Assembly (NCBI RefSeq): GCF_037126465.1
Contig: NC_088210.1
Coordinates: 21,477,511 to 21,541,510, forward strand
Length of the DNA stretch: 64,000 nucleotides
Reading direction: 5' to 3'
From: Ornithodoros turicata
Taxonomy: Eukaryota; Arthropoda; Arachnida; Ixodida; Argasidae
Shown: positions 47,253 through 60,700 of the stretch, piece after piece
How the letters are laid out: the number at the start of each line of letters is the position of its first letter
How positions within the stretch are numbered: the stretch's first letter is position 1
The notes under the pieces: model-generated
Seen by the model: only the letters and a program-made list of their open reading frames with translations
What the model was told of the DNA's origin: nothing
The model's database searches: none
Made by a program: the position numbers and the translations under genes

Positions 47253-47923
47253 CACCCTCTAAGAAGAAAAAAAAAGAGAGAGTAATTTTACTCCTTCTGG
47301 GGGACTAAATGCATTGCCACAAAAAGTAGTCCCTTTCGGGAGTAAATGCATCTTACAAAGTGTGGAACTGCATTTCACGCTCTGTTGTAAGAGTCCCTGG
47401 TACGCAATTCGTGTGCATGCGTGAAAATACTTTGGATCAGGCCGTCAACCGTGATATATCGAGTGACATAAAATCTTGCGACATATACAGGGTGTTTGCT
47501 CTAACGTGTCCAGTAATTTTATTTAAAGCGAGCGATAAAAGAGAAACGAGCGCTACTTTTCAGCTACTTGACTAAGAAACAGGTGCTGCTATAGTGAAGC
47601 AGTACCTGTTTCTTACTCAAGTAGCAGAAAAGTACCACTTGCTTTTCTTTTATCGCTCGCTTTAAATATAATTTCTGGACACGTTAGAGCAAACACCCTG
47701 TGTAGGGCAAGTTGTATAGACTTATTTCATCAAATTGACCAAGAGCACATATTTACGTATAGACTGTTGCATTCGGAAGACCACGCGAAGTTCAATGACT
47801 CTATTTGCAGTCTTGGGAGTAAATGTCGGGGTTAGCAGGTGACTAAAATGGGGAGTAATTGCAGTCTAGGGTATTAGAAGCTGCAATTACACCCTATTTT
47901 ACTCCTTCTTTTTTTTTGGAGCG
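47253..47923. mobile_element. Second copy of the CACTCTAAG MITE, interrupted
   Basis: It matches 19394-19920 in inverse orientation: GGGGGACTAAATGCATTG, CCCTTTCGGGAGTAAATGCA, TGATATATCGAGTGACATAA and GGGAGTAATTGCAGTC. The ends are diverged. An unrelated 213-bp palindrome sits inside at 47488-47700. Confidence 0.7.
47488..47700. mobile_element. Palindromic mariner-like MITE, 213 bp, nested
   Basis: Two arms of about 100 bases are near-perfect inverted copies, from CAGGGTGTTTGCTCTAACGT to AAGAAACAGGT and back. The CAGGGTG ends recall some Tc1/mariner MITEs. A TA precedes the left end, but the right flank is not a clean TA. Confidence 0.75.
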
Positions 47924-50900
47924 CGTTCCTCCTTTTCCTTTCGCTAACGTCAACGCCACGTTGTGATTTTGCAGCCGGTTCCAGGGAGGGTCACTTTTAT
48001 TTCACTGTTCTAGGATTGCTGCCACCTTTGCAGCTTATTCGGGAGTCTGAATAACGTGTTACCAAATGGGATTTGTGCTCCGATCAGTTAAAATTCACAA
48101 ATTTGTTCAGTAGTCTTCATTCTATATCGCAACCTGTTGTAGCCTTTTGCCTCTCTTGGTAATCGGTAGTCCTTATTCCTACTCTCCTGTACTGCACTAC
48201 ACTGAGCTCTTTCTATTTTCACCATTTGAAGTGCACAGAGGGCAAAAACATCTGCGAAGCAGGCATGCAGCCAGAAACACTGTCAGGACATGAACCTACA
48301 TCGACTGAAAACTATACACACCATGTACGCGCACCACGGAGAAACTCTTCGGTGGCGCCATCCCATGGTACACGTGCGAGCCACTCAAAGACTTGATACC
48401 TTCGTGAGATCATGGATATCTGTCAGGTATTCCTTCGGGTGCAGTTGTTCTCCAGTATGTAGGATAGAATTGCAGTACGTGTAAAAGGGCCTGCCTCCAA
48501 ATACAGGTTCCTTGCATTTTATGATGATAATACATACACCCACGAAGCATGCTGCTCCCGCTGTTCTTGCTGCCAGAAACTGTGGGATGCAGGCGGAGTG
48601 TTTCAGTTCATCAGTGTGTTATATTTACGTCGGTATGATTCCAAATAACGGTTGCGAAGTTGGTATTGTGTAGAGGACACGTGATTTTTAACCCATTGTC
48701 ACGCGGATCTCGAGTATGTACCGTCATCAAGTGGGATAGCCCGTACGGGGGTAGGCCCCTTATATATATATTTTAACATGGACAGAAACCCCACATTACA
48801 CACCGAATAGACGACTTCAGAAAGGCCCAGATAGCTTAGCGCCACTTTTTGAGCTATGGGAACGTGCTCGAAACGAAAGAGGAGGAGGTCTCCAAACAGT
48901 TTCGGTTTCTCCAAACAGTTTCTCTCTCGTCCGATTGTCCAGGATGAGTCAAGGTCAGCGACAACGAAACGCGAAGGACAGTTCATTCCAGTAGTCTCCC
49001 AGGATGCAATGCGTGCGCAAGGAGCACTGGGATTTTCTCAAATCGTTTATTACATCGCTCCCAGGTGGAAATTTGGAAATTGCTTTTGGTACATGCCATG
49101 CACGGTGAATGTTTCACTGGTTATTACGCCTTTCAGTTGCGCCTGCTGAATAAACAACAACTTTGTTTTAGATGATTAATTGGGATTTTCATCGCCAGGG
49201 GCGATACTCTATACCCCATTGCAGGTGGGGATGTGAGGAATGAAATAATGAGCCCCTTCACAATAAGGATCGAAGTCCTGTGGTGTCCAAAAACGTCAAA
49301 GCTAGCCCACCAGCGCCCTGCGGAATAAGAAAACTGTGTTTGTCTCAGAAACAAAATAGACGCAAAGAAAAATTATGCGTATACCGTGCGAACGATGAGC
49401 CTGAAAAAGGGCAACATATAGTGCTATAGCGTGCTTGTTAGAACTTGGTTTTGATTATGTTTTACTGGCTACGACACGCTATACACAAGCTCGTGTGATT
49501 ATAACACAAACGAAATTTGGGCTGCCTGATAGATTGGAGTGTAGCAGCACCAGATGAATAAAAGCCGCTTTGATTCAACAAACGATAAAACGCATTTTTA
49601 GTGGATCTAGATATTACAGACTACAGCTATCGAAAAAAAGCGACTAAGTAACGTTTCTAAGCTAATTTACCACCTAGTTCTACTGCCAGCGTCACGGCTC
49701 GGTCAGCGACCCAAAAAGGCCATCGACCTGCACTTTCGACAAACCTCCATCTCACCTGACAGCGAAAACTATTCGTTCTTTATACTCTCCGACCGAGATT
49801 CACTTAAACATGCCACTCGAAACATCTACTATGCAGCCACAGTCCCAATTGCTTTCACTCAACAAAAGAGCGAAAGTTTCTTTTCCTTTTTATGTTGTCT
49901 TAGGAGTTTTTCTATAAATCCTAACGGAGCCGCTACACTTGCCATATGGTGTTCCTCTCCGCCCCGCAGTTCGAAGCCAAAACAAAAAGTAACGCTCCCA
50001 AACCTGTTACGCAAGACACAGGGTGCCGTACATCCACGTGAAGTGTAATTTTATCTCCGAAATCTTCCCTCTACAGGTGGGCCGCCGCGGTCGCGAGCCG
50101 GCCGCTGCAAACGAATCACAAAGTCGTAAATATCGAGCAGACGACGGATACGGAGCGCGTGCATGCGACGCCTTGCAAGACGCCGTCTGCATAGGATATG
50201 CTCCGGAAGCCATATTGCGATCGTGTGGGACAGTCGCGTTCGTCGTGGCGTTTAGCTGCCGTAGGCCACCTGCTGTTTGTTGCGTGGTTGTGGCTTCTAG
50301 GATATGTACTCTGTATTCTCGATGTGACTGACAGTATGCGAATTGGACGAAGCGAGGAATAGGAGCACGCCTGTTGTCAAAGGAAAGCCTTGTTCTGGCG
50401 AACAGTACTCGTCATTGTGCATGGCATCATCCTCAACATTGTAGCAGCTGAAAGACACCTCAGTTCTTTCATTGTAGCAGCGGTTATCCTGAACAGAGGC
50501 GGATAAAGGGGGGGGGGGGGGGGGCTTACCAATATATCGCTTCTGGTGGAGACACTTCAGGGTGTATTGCAACAAATATAGGAAAGAACCCTTGAAGACT
50601 CTTTATTTATTTACTTTATTTACAGAAAAATTATTTACGTGTTATACAAACAAGTGCTTACACATGATTGAATGGGTGATGATATTTACAATGCACAATG
50701 AAATTTACAAGCTAAATAAATTATACAATGACAACACTAATAATCATAAGTACAAACTATTGAGACGACAGGACACAAAAAGGCTCCAAAATCCATGCTA
50801 ACACAGCTCAAAGAGTTTTAAAAAACTGGCGTGCACGCATTGTGCAAAAAAAATTGTGTTGCCAGCTAAAAAATTAAGGTGTTTCGCACAGTGTAGACGA

Positions 50901-51049
50901 CGCCTACCACGCGACGGACAACAGCGTCTGGATAAGTGCGTGTATTGTCCTCATGTAGGAGAACTCGGAACCTCTGGATATGTATATTGTCATCAAGCAG
51001 GAGAGCTACCCCTGGAAAATTATTGAAAAGAGTAAACAAAGAGGCGAAA
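47924..51049. other. Intergenic, no gene recognised
   Basis: A CpG-rich patch at about 50080-50260 includes a minus frame (50213-50007) starting MASGAYPMQ that could be a first exon, but no convincing donor follows. Poly-G lies at 50508-50525. The AT-rich stretch 50595-50720 resembles a LINE tail. Confidence 0.4.
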
Positions 51050-51432
51050 GATACCGAAAGATTAGGAAAAATCTTTCCAGGAGCAGTACTGCAAGCAATA
51101 CTGCCCCGCTACCGTTCGTCCGTATCACAAGACACGGTCCACCATAAGGCAGACCGCGATAGCGAAAGGCGACATATCGGTTTCGGAAAAAATCTTTCAT
51201 GGGCAGTACTGTAAGTGATACTGCCCCGTGACCTTTTGATATAGATTAGGAAAAATCTGTCCAGGAGGAGCAGACAGCAAACAATACTGCCCCGTGACAG
51301 TTCGGCCGTATTCCAAGACACGGTCCACGAAGCACACCGCGTTACAACAAAGGATAGATTAGGAAAAATTCTTCCAGGAGCAGAACTGCAAGCAATCCTT
51401 CTTCCAGGAGCAGAACTGCAAGCAATCCTGTA
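51050..51432. repeat. Degenerate tandem repeat
   Basis: The unit begins GATTAGGAAAAATCTTTCCA and continues GGAGCAGTACTGCAAGCAAT, ACTGCCCCGTGAC and CAAGACACGGTCCAC. Starts fall near 51059, 51184, 51244 and 51356, with a short extra duplication at 51391. Spacing is irregular (about 60-125 bases), so some copies are truncated. Confidence 0.7.
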
Positions 51433-52347
51433 TTTGGATTGCAAACGGTAGGATGGGACAAGTGTAATGCTTGTCCACATCACGCTTCAAAAATAGCACT
51501 GCTCTCGCCCTCAAAACGAAGAGAAGCCTTATTGCTTTCTGCTTTATTGGGCCATGGTCAGCAGTATTGGCATCACATTGGAAGTCTAGTTGCACGCTCT
51601 CTAACATTGTATTGACAACCGTAGGGTGGGACAATAGTACTGTTTGTATTGCAAACTTAGGACAATAGTACTAAGCGGAAATCCGAGTGCATTGCCATCA
51701 AATGGAAGGCCGGCCATAGCCGAAAGAAAATATCTTGTATTGCCGAAAATATCTTCCCGGAACAGCGAAATCCATAGTTATTTGTAGAGACACAACGCCC
51801 GTTTACACAGAAATTGTGCGAGGATAATAACCTTATGAAAATCTCTAGCCACAGATTTGATGGTGCATTTCTCAAAGGCTGGCAGGTAACAAAGTTTAGG
51901 CCTGCAGCACGTGTGTTGTGTAGAGCACTGGCCTAGGCCTCCATGTTTTGGAACCCTAGCACTGGCAACCTTGTGCTGAAGGAACTCCTCCACTATTATG
52001 GTGGGACTGCGCTATGGTCATTCTAGTCCCACCTTACCTGCACGGTTGTTATGCAGACCGATACACCAGGAAATAGTCTATACGCGAGAGCCGGATTCAG
52101 ACGTTAGTTACGATAGAGGCCGCTACAAGCGCTACTTCACGTTGTCGTGAAGGGGGAATGGCATGTACAGAGTGGCTACAACTAAGTCAACATCCGTGCC
52201 GCCATGCCATTCTCGGCAATTGCTCAGTGCAGGTGCAACATCGTGTTGTCTATATGCAAAGTTCTGAAGGAGCTTCAATCCCCGTGAATTCCAAAGTGAT
52301 TGAACATCGTAGAGCAACGTTATAATGCGAAACGTACGAATCAATTC

Positions 52348-52776
52348 CACGACCTACTAGGATGATAACGACCATGTCATAATCGGCAACCCCTATATGA
52401 GGTGGCCGTCCGCACGATCCGCTAGGGGCGCTACTCATCGGCCCGCGAGATGTACATCATGATTGGACACTGGAAATTTGAATTTTTTGAACGAAATTTG
52501 AACGCGCGGAAGCAGACGTACGACCACCGTAGCAGACGACAACAATAGCTTCTATGAAAAACGCGTAGAATGATGATGATAGCCAACGTTAGAAAGAAGC
52601 GTCTGTCGTGGGACATCCACAGCTTGCACAAAAATACTAAGGTAAGCTGAAGTATAAATTATTGCAGAAATTGAGGAAGCAATAACCGGGCCGATGAGTA
52701 GCGCCACCGCTAGCTTCCAAATGCGGCGCTGGGAAGGGGTGCCTATGACATGGTCGTTATAATCTAGGTGGTCGTG
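52348..52776. mobile_element. hAT-like MITE, copy 2 (429 bp)
   Basis: Same family as 31025-31432. The target duplication ATCAATTC is exact (52340-52347 and 52777-52784). It carries no transposase. Shared interior words include CTAGGGGCGCTACTCATCGG and the complement of CTTACCTTAGTATTTTTGT. Confidence 0.88.
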
Positions 52777-52784
52777 ATCAATTC

Positions 52785-55700
52785 ACAATTCCAAACAATC
52801 AAAATGGCGTGCACTGCATCCGAAGATACAAAGTCTCAGATGTCGGTGTTTATAATTAGCCTTCCACCTTCAACACTAGCATTGTTGTTTGGATACACGA
52901 TATGTGGAGGCATCGCAAAAGACGCTTGTTGTTCGCTCTTCTAGTGTGACTTCCCTAAACACGAGACAAAGAAAAAATACACAACTTCATATTCTGCAAG
53001 GGGGAAAAAACGTGACTGTGAGGTGAGAGAAAAGACGACGCTAGGGAAGGCACAGCAACGCCCCTTTTACAAAAGGGTTGCTCTAGCGGAGAAAAACGCG
53101 CAGGTTCCAAAGACCATGCTTGCATCGCGAGAGAGCAAAAAACTAAATAAATAAAGGAACAGAGGAAACGTTCAGAATACACCGCGAAAATAGACAGAAA
53201 ACTCTGTAAAATGTGGGAAGGATTTCTCGTATTTCTATTCACGCTTGTGGTGTTCAGTACGGAAGACTTCAAGCAGAAAAATCTACCATTGTCAAAAGTG
53301 CGCGGGTTGGGTTCGCGACTGATTTTTGGCGATATTTGTACGACCTATTCGCCCTCTCCTTCTTTGACAAGGTTTCCGACGGTGGAAAAGGTACCAAACT
53401 TTCCCCCAACACACGTCTGAAAAGAATGTCACGGCCCGACTACGCTTCCCGTCGTATATTTTGCACCCTTTATGTCGTCTGCTAGCAGAATGAAAGGGAG
53501 CAGGCGGCGAGAGCTTCTTTCGGGACGCTTGCCGATTGCGACGCCACGCTGTGGCGGGAGTGGCAAATAAATGTAAGGTTAAAATAGCTGTCTTTCGAAC
53601 AGCGGAGGTATAAATTCGCTTTAGGGGGTTCTTTGGCAGTGAGTGCGGTTAACCGAAAGGCTTGAGACGTAATGTTACGTCTCCAGAAGGGGTCACAGGG
53701 GGTCACTCGACGCGAGCAGTTAAAAGATTTGTAAGGATCGCTTTTACGACATCTTGGAACTTGGAAGTGCTGGCAGAGATATGACGCTGGTTGAAATGGC
53801 AATTTTCTGCTCCACTCATCCGTGTAGTGAGTCTCAAGTGGTCGTACTTTGAGGCAATAAAGTGCGTCTAAACGCCGGCACTGAACATCTGGTCGGTTTG
53901 AGGGAATGAATGATTTTATGGGAAAGGCGCACTATTGTGATCGTGTAGTACGCGCGCACGCACATTATGCGTGATGATCAGTCGTGACGCATCACTTTCG
54001 GAAAGTATTAACTGCGCATACGTCCATTTCGCAACATTGTTATGCAATTGCAATGTGAAGCTTGATATGTAATATTGCCAAGTGTTTCCAATTACGACAG
54101 GACATTGAAGCTTTCTACATTCATGAATCAATAAATGTAGAAAGCTTCACTGGCTACTGTTTTAGAGTGTCGTTTGGTCTTAGAGGACCTGATTTATTCC
54201 GTCCTTGTTACTACATCTACTACGACAGGACGTCTGCGAGCGCAAGGTAATCGTATAACTTAATGAATCCACAATCCAGGCGTCATCTAACAAATCATTC
54301 CGATTCGAAAGAGCCAATGGGTGGAAATACTCAGTGTACGCATGTGCATGCGCTTTGGTTGTAGCGGTTACAGACACACACACACACAAAAACAAATAAA
54401 AGTAGAAGAAAAAAGTACTAAGCTGTGTCGTAGCTACACAACCAAAGCGCAGATGTAAAATTTGCCTCTCCTAGTCCTTGCCCTAGTCCTTGTTAGGACG
54501 ACTTCAAAAACAACAATATTACAACCACTTTATTAATTATTATTATATTGCAACCTAATTCAAACGAAAACGAACCATGAATAAACGGTCCCAGTCTCAG
54601 TCGCAAGCATCCTTTTGTCTCTCGAGACAGAAGCGTGCCTCTAGGACTAGCGCTCAAAGCGCACATTTTCTCACCGTGGCTCACAGCCAGAAAGGCCATT
54701 CATGCGGGGTTATCAAGTACGAGGATAGCCGAGCAGATCTTATGGTGAAATGACTCGTATACGGGTGACGCCGAATGAGAGCAAGAAATTGTCAGCAGCG
54801 CGGACAGCCGAAGAACTGTGTGCCCGCTTCCACCGCACATCACACGAACAATCACCTTTCAAGCGTACGCTGTGCAAAGATAATTTGTAGACCTGCAGCG
54901 GCGGATTCAATGGCCACGGTGTGGGTAAAGCACGGGTATATATATGCGGCGGGAGAGTGCCGGGGATTAAGCTGGGTGGCCTCGAGTGCTGTCAATCACT
55001 GTGTTGGTTCTGGAGACACTCCCTGTGGTCTTTCCGACTGACCTAATGGCGGCAGCGGATTGTGGACCCACACTCCAATGAGGGGACTTAGCACCGACGC
55101 TGTCCCCAAGATTTACAAAGCGTGCGGACGAATCCTGTCCGTGTTCTTTGTGTGGCGGGAGCAGTGCGTCAAGCACAAAGTGAGTGTACACTGAGAATTT
55201 GGAAAGTTTATATATACTAGAGGGGTAATTGATGGAATTTTTACTCGTCCCATACTCGTTACTACTATCGATGAAACTGTCTACACCAGTGCCCCAAGCA
55301 TTAGGCACAGATTGCCTAACGACCGCCACTATACAGTCATGTACTTCTGTCAGGATCCGAACATGGATCTTCCGGTGCCCCGAACAGGAGCGGTAAGAAA
55401 CCGAAATGTCCACCGTCGCCTTCATACGAATAACTTTAAGCTTGCAATACAGTTGGAAGATATACGCAGTCTTTCCCACCTTTGCCAGTATACCTCCTGC
55501 ATCGCACAAAGTATCGCTGCATTCAGCATGTTGATTCACACAGTGTCCGGTATCGACGCCGTCAATAATATAGTGCCTCGTTCTCTCACCAGGAAAACAC
55601 CGCTTTATCCCGACCAACAAACGCTAAATATATAGGAAGTGTGGCAATTTAAAGATTTCGCCCATGCCCACATCTACCCTCTTGTGTATAGCTCGTACAG

Positions 55701-57512
55701 GGCGAGCCATTACACGTTATTTATGGGAATCTATTCAATCACCAATCAGGTACCCACGCGGCTTTGTGAGCCGGTGTCCCCCAGTTTTGGCCACCCACGG
55801 AAATAGGAAGAGAATCTTCCCATCCGAACAATGTCCGGTTGGTCCGTCTTTCAAAAGGAAGACGTAGACGTCATTGTGTTCATGTCCGCCTGCTTACGCA
55901 GGAGTGCTTTGATGTGTTGGACTCAAAGATCCGTAGCTGAGTGGCCGGGAGTTCGAATCTCGGCACCTGCTCTCTAGGCTTCGGGTTTCCATCAAGCGCT
56001 GTGAGACAAACGTCATTTCCTCTAGTGTTTGTTGGCATGATATCACTCACAGGGCCACGCCTCAGTCGCTATAGTGCATTCGCCGTTGTGGTGTAGGTCT
56101 TGACATCCTTGACCGTCCAGTCTTCTTCGCTCGCATCTTATTCACCGTTCGTCCGGTGTCCTTCTTGTTCTACGTAAATATTATTTGTACTCTATCTCAG
56201 AAATGTCTATGTTTTCATGCGCGATATTGCCATGAAACCCATGCTGCAACCCTGAATGCGTACGGTAGAAGCATAGAAGTATGTGCAGTGATCTAGCCAC
56301 GGGTGGGGGGTTTGAGCCCCCCCCCCCCCAACCCTCCTACCTGCCACGGGCCGACCTACGCAGATCGTGCAAATCCGCGGAGAAAAAAAATTATATACAT
56401 GAGAGGGGGGTGAGGGGCAGTGTGACGATCGCGAAAGTTCTTGCAGTTCCTGGCTAGGCACAATTTTTGACTAGTATTGAAATTGTGAGTTTTTCAAGCT
56501 ACTTACAGCCTCGTGACCCAACCTCACCGGTTATGACATCCCGTATGTGATCGTATTATTTTGTTTCAATATCCTAGATTTTCACTGCTCAACTCGCTGA
56601 ATGTACAGGCATGTGTGTGTTCGCGCTCCCAGGATCAGTGTGTGTGTGTGGGGGGGGGGGGGGGCGCACCCACCTACATTGGAGGTCTCTCTACGTCACT
56701 GAGTGTGTGGTGTGACACTGTATTCTTCCTTCATTAATTGCAACATACTTATTCAGATCAGCAGTTCATGTCGTCTGTGCTATATATAGCAGGGTTCCTA
56801 AGCACGCGGTCCACAATATAGGCTATTATGCGTCCCCACAGTCCTTGACCACACAGCATAAGTCAGCTCCGATCTGAAAAAGTAAATCGTTACGCACTAA
56901 ATCTCGTGTGTTCGCAATCCTGCTCAATTTATGTCATGTGTCCTACATTGTAATTTCCCAAACTATCGTTTCTATACCATAACGAACTATTTCGAACTAT
57001 AACGTCATAGGCTGCGCGATGTCCCACCCTGGTTGGAGTCTTGTCCTGTGTTGTACGCTTGTTTATTCATCCCCTTGTCTTCACCCCGAACTCAGGGTTA
57101 TGTTACCTATGTCATGTGCCACCCCGTCTGCCAACACTACTCTACGGAGGTTGATTTTCGTCTCCTCACCACAACTACAGTGACTACAGTACCACAGCTA
57201 CTAGCAGTCAACCAACGTAGGGTGGAGAGCGGAGAGCAGGAAGGTGCGCCCCCTTTTGCTGGGAGAGACAGGCCCCAGAGCTCGCACTGCCGTTACCTAC
57301 TTTTGGCGAGGTTGATTTATTGTACGAAATAAACGTATATATTTTTAGTCCGCAGTGGGACTTTAAGTGAGAAATTCGCAATGAAACCAGATTCTGAAGT
57401 ATTGGTTGTGCGTTTCCACGTTGTAGTAGTGTGCATGTTTAGAAGTTTAGAAGCATATTCGTATGTGAGCAATCCTTTTGCTAATGAGAGTCATTCTCAA
57501 CTGCGATCACAG
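52785..57512. other. Gene-poor interval before FBXO42
   Basis: A hairpin with 16-bp arms lies at 54106-54149 (TGAAGCTTTCTACATT). The 217-codon minus frame 54967-55620 has no domain and overlaps a plus frame of 107 codons. C runs lie at 56317-56329 and G runs at 56651-56664. No exon could be supported. Confidence 0.45.
55930..55980 (+). repeat. tRNA-like SINE head
   Basis: CCGTAGCTGAGTGGCCGGGAG runs directly into GTTCGAATCTCGGCACC, giving B-box-like and A-box-like segments that are too close together for an intact tRNA. It is read as a truncated retroposon head. Confidence 0.35.
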
Positions 57513-57729
57513 GCGAAACTACGAAAGCCTGGAACACAAAACTGATGTCGAAACTGGACCCGCGTCAGGTGGGAGCCCCAAAAGAGCCATAGTGAGCCGA
57601 CCCAAAAAGAGCCAGATGCAAAGCCGCTGCCGAAAGACAAGTCGAAGAGAAATCGACGAACGCCAAAGCCAAAGTCAGATCTCCGGCTTTTTCACGAAAA
57701 CAAACGAAAGAGCTGAGGAGACAGGCTAA
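57513..57729 (+). CDS. Candidate terminal exon or upstream ORF with a PIP-box-like C-terminus
   Basis: An open frame follows an AG at 57511-57512 and ends at TAA 57727-57729. It encodes a basic, Ser/Gln-rich tail ending near QSQISGFF, a textbook match to the PCNA-interacting QxxIxxFF motif, then TKTNERAEETG. If real it would be the last exon of an unseen gene, entered in phase 2. However, its stop is only 58 bases before the FBXO42 start on the same strand, so it may simply be a chance frame in the FBXO42 5' UTR or promoter. No upstream exon or clear polyadenylation signal was recognised. Confidence 0.25.
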
Positions 57730-57787
57730 ATACGGGGAATGTGAACCCCAACATTGACAATTTTGCGCAACAAAATTTTCCAGAAGA

Positions 57788-60700
57788 ATGGGAAGTCCCA
57801 GCATAGAAGATCTTCCCGACGTGGTCATCGAGTATATATTTTGCTACTTATCGCCGTACAGGGACCTGAAATCATGCAGGCTGGTCAGCAAGGCTTGGTA
57901 CGCTCATGTCGAAGGTACGCATGTGAATACTACTAATTTTGAAACGAAATGAAACACATTGAACATTAGCTAACATTCTTAGTAGAGAGGAATGCTGAAG
58001 GAGCGTACGGTTGGTGCACGTCCACACTAAACGCAGTGCGATGCTCGCTTCCGGGCATCGATGAGCGTCAATTCGAACAATGTTATTCACTTTTCGAGGA
58101 CTATCACTGCAGTACTACCCATCGAGAAGTTAAGTGCAGTCGTACAATCTGCGTCACAGTTTAAGCATGATGCTGCAGAAAGTAGAAATGCGCGTGAAGC
58201 GTGCAGTTGAGTTGGCTAAGCTGACCGCCGCTGCAAATTAAATGTCCCCCATTATGTGGCACACGTCGACTGCATTGTAGCGAACGTTCCTGACTCGAGC
58301 TACGTCATTGCAGCTGCGACAAGAAAAATTCGCCGGGAGTTCCTCAATGCCGTGTCCCTGCAAGACGTGGTCTGGGTTCAGAAGGCTCCAGAGTCTGGGC
58401 CGACGATTTCCAAGCGATACTCACACAGTGCCTGCGTATTGGGAGATTCAATGTTTGTCTTTGGTGGCTGTACGACGGCAAACACGACGTTCAACGACCT
58501 CTGGCGGCTCGATTTGGCCACGCGACGTTGGATTCGACCGCTCAGCATGGGTACCGTCGTCCGACCGTGCAGGTGTATGGTTGACGTGTAAGAACTGCGG
58601 CATTTGTTTCTCACTTCAGGCACTTATCCCCCTCCTAAGGCGTGTGCATCGCTCGTGTCTTATAAGGACAACTTGCTTCTGTTTGGTGGCTGGACGCATA
58701 CCTCACCCTACCCACTTCATCAGGTGTGAATTCCTCCACTTTGCCATTGATTTTCTTTGCATACGGTAACGCATGACCAGACATTGATGATATTGGGGGG
58801 CTTCGTTGTATTCAAGATACTGTAGTGCTGTTTACGTTTGACAGATTCACGAAATTTGGGCTTTGTTCAACGCTCCCAGAGGCGCATTTCATTATATTGT
58901 GTGGACCCTTCTGTTTGACGTGCTGCCTTACTGGTAATAATGTGATTGAAGTAGACAACCTGCCTTTCTTTATGAAATGCAAGATAAGACCAGTTTGCCA
59001 TCTTGTAGCATCTCCATCATAGTCAAATTTGTGATGCTACAATTGCGAGTGCTTGAATGAAAATAAGAAGACCTGCAGGTTGATAGCTCGAGGTGCACAA
59101 GTACTTACCTTCTGTTACTGAAAGTAAAGTATAAACAAATGCTAAAGGGTAGACTTAGAACTATAAATCAATTAATGCGGTTGCTTTTTGCTGGTGGATT
59201 CAAATTGTGTCGTTCTGTGCCAGGTTTTCTTGCTCTGTAGCATATTAAAGTGCTCACACTAGGTCGACTGGTGGAATTCGCCGTAAATGCGTTTGAAGTC
59301 ACTCAAAACCGAGTTCCTCCAAAGTGCATCCAGTCATTGCAGATGTCTTTAGGCTGTGTAATTTCTCTGTAGCTAATTTACTTGCACACATGCACTTCCA
59401 CAGACTTGGCGGATTTTCCGGCACCTGCACATATACAACATAGCTGCAAATCGGTGGACACAAGTAAGCACTGTGGGAGGCTGTCCATCTATGGCTGGTC
59501 ACTCAGCTACAACACAAGGCTCTCTCATGGTTGTTTTTGGTGGCCTGCATTGCATAAACCCTGTGGGGCCATTCTCAAGGTATGCCTGTGATAAAGTTCC
59601 TAGTGCTGTTGTTGCAGCAGAGGTGCTATGTTCTGCAAGCTCCGAGTTCCCATGACGGGGAGTACGTGTGTGGATGAATATTTGTATGTCAATGCATTTG
59701 GTAGTTCAGCTGTGTTGGGCAGTATCACTTCCAAAGGGGGGGGGGTAGGGAACTCCCTGGTTTAGACTGTCATGAGTTCAGAAAGCATGCAGCATTTTAC
59801 TGTGTAATTTCAACAACCTTTAACACCTTACTTTTACCACTTTGCAGCTCGAACGAAGTATGGGTACTGGACCTTCAAACTTACATGTGGCAGAAACAGA
59901 ACACAACACAGCCAAAGCCAAGACCACGTTATGGCCATTCTCAAGTGAGATAAATGCACGGAATGTCAATGAAGTCCTCACGTGCTGATTTCTGCAAGTG
60001 TTGTGTGAAAGCTGTGCATTTGTGATTGCAGATATCACTCAGTGATAAACACATGCTTATCATTGGCGGGTGTGGCGGACCAAACACTGTACGTAATGCA
60101 TGCGGACGTGCTTTGTCTGTTTCCTGTAGTTCTTCCAGAGCGAGATAGTAATTTTCCTGCTCTTGCAGTTGCTGAATGATGTCTGGCTGCTCACCATTCC
60201 GGACAATCCAGAGATGCCCTGGGAGTGGAAACAAGTTGTAGTGACAAATAGAGAGTTTGCAGCTCCACAACTGTCTTTTCACCCAGCGTGCAAGGTAAGC
60301 CATTAGGCTTGTATAAACAGCATGTACAAAAAAATAAAATAAAAATAAAAAGGCATCAAGCATTAAAGGAGCACTAAAATGCAAAAACAACTTGTCCTTG
60401 GATGAAGGTTCAAGTTTCAAGAATTGCTATGCAACCAAAGTTATTTTACTAATCTCCACCATTTTTCACGAAAACTCCCTCTAAACATCCACAAAAACTG
60501 CCAGCTGTGGCGGCGCCCAGTCGCATCCTCAAGGCACAGGAATGGTGGCGGCCAATTGTGCAACAGAACGTGCACCCGCGATCCAGTCGTGTATTAGTCC
60601 GTTTCAAACATAGTCCGTCTGTGGTCTTGTACGCGTTTACACTTAGCACCATCCAAAAACATCATCACCATTCCTTGCCATTTGGCGAACGGCTTAACGC

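Noticed and set aside
50007..50213. Possible first exon (MASGAYPMQ) in a CpG-rich patch
   Set aside because: The start context is fair, but there is no strong donor and no downstream exon.
51050..51432. CRISPR-like array
   Set aside because: Eukaryotic context. Repeats are diverged, unevenly spaced and without unique spacers of constant size.
54967..55620. 217-codon minus frame
   Set aside because: Only slightly above chance length, overlaps a plus frame, and no recognisable domain.
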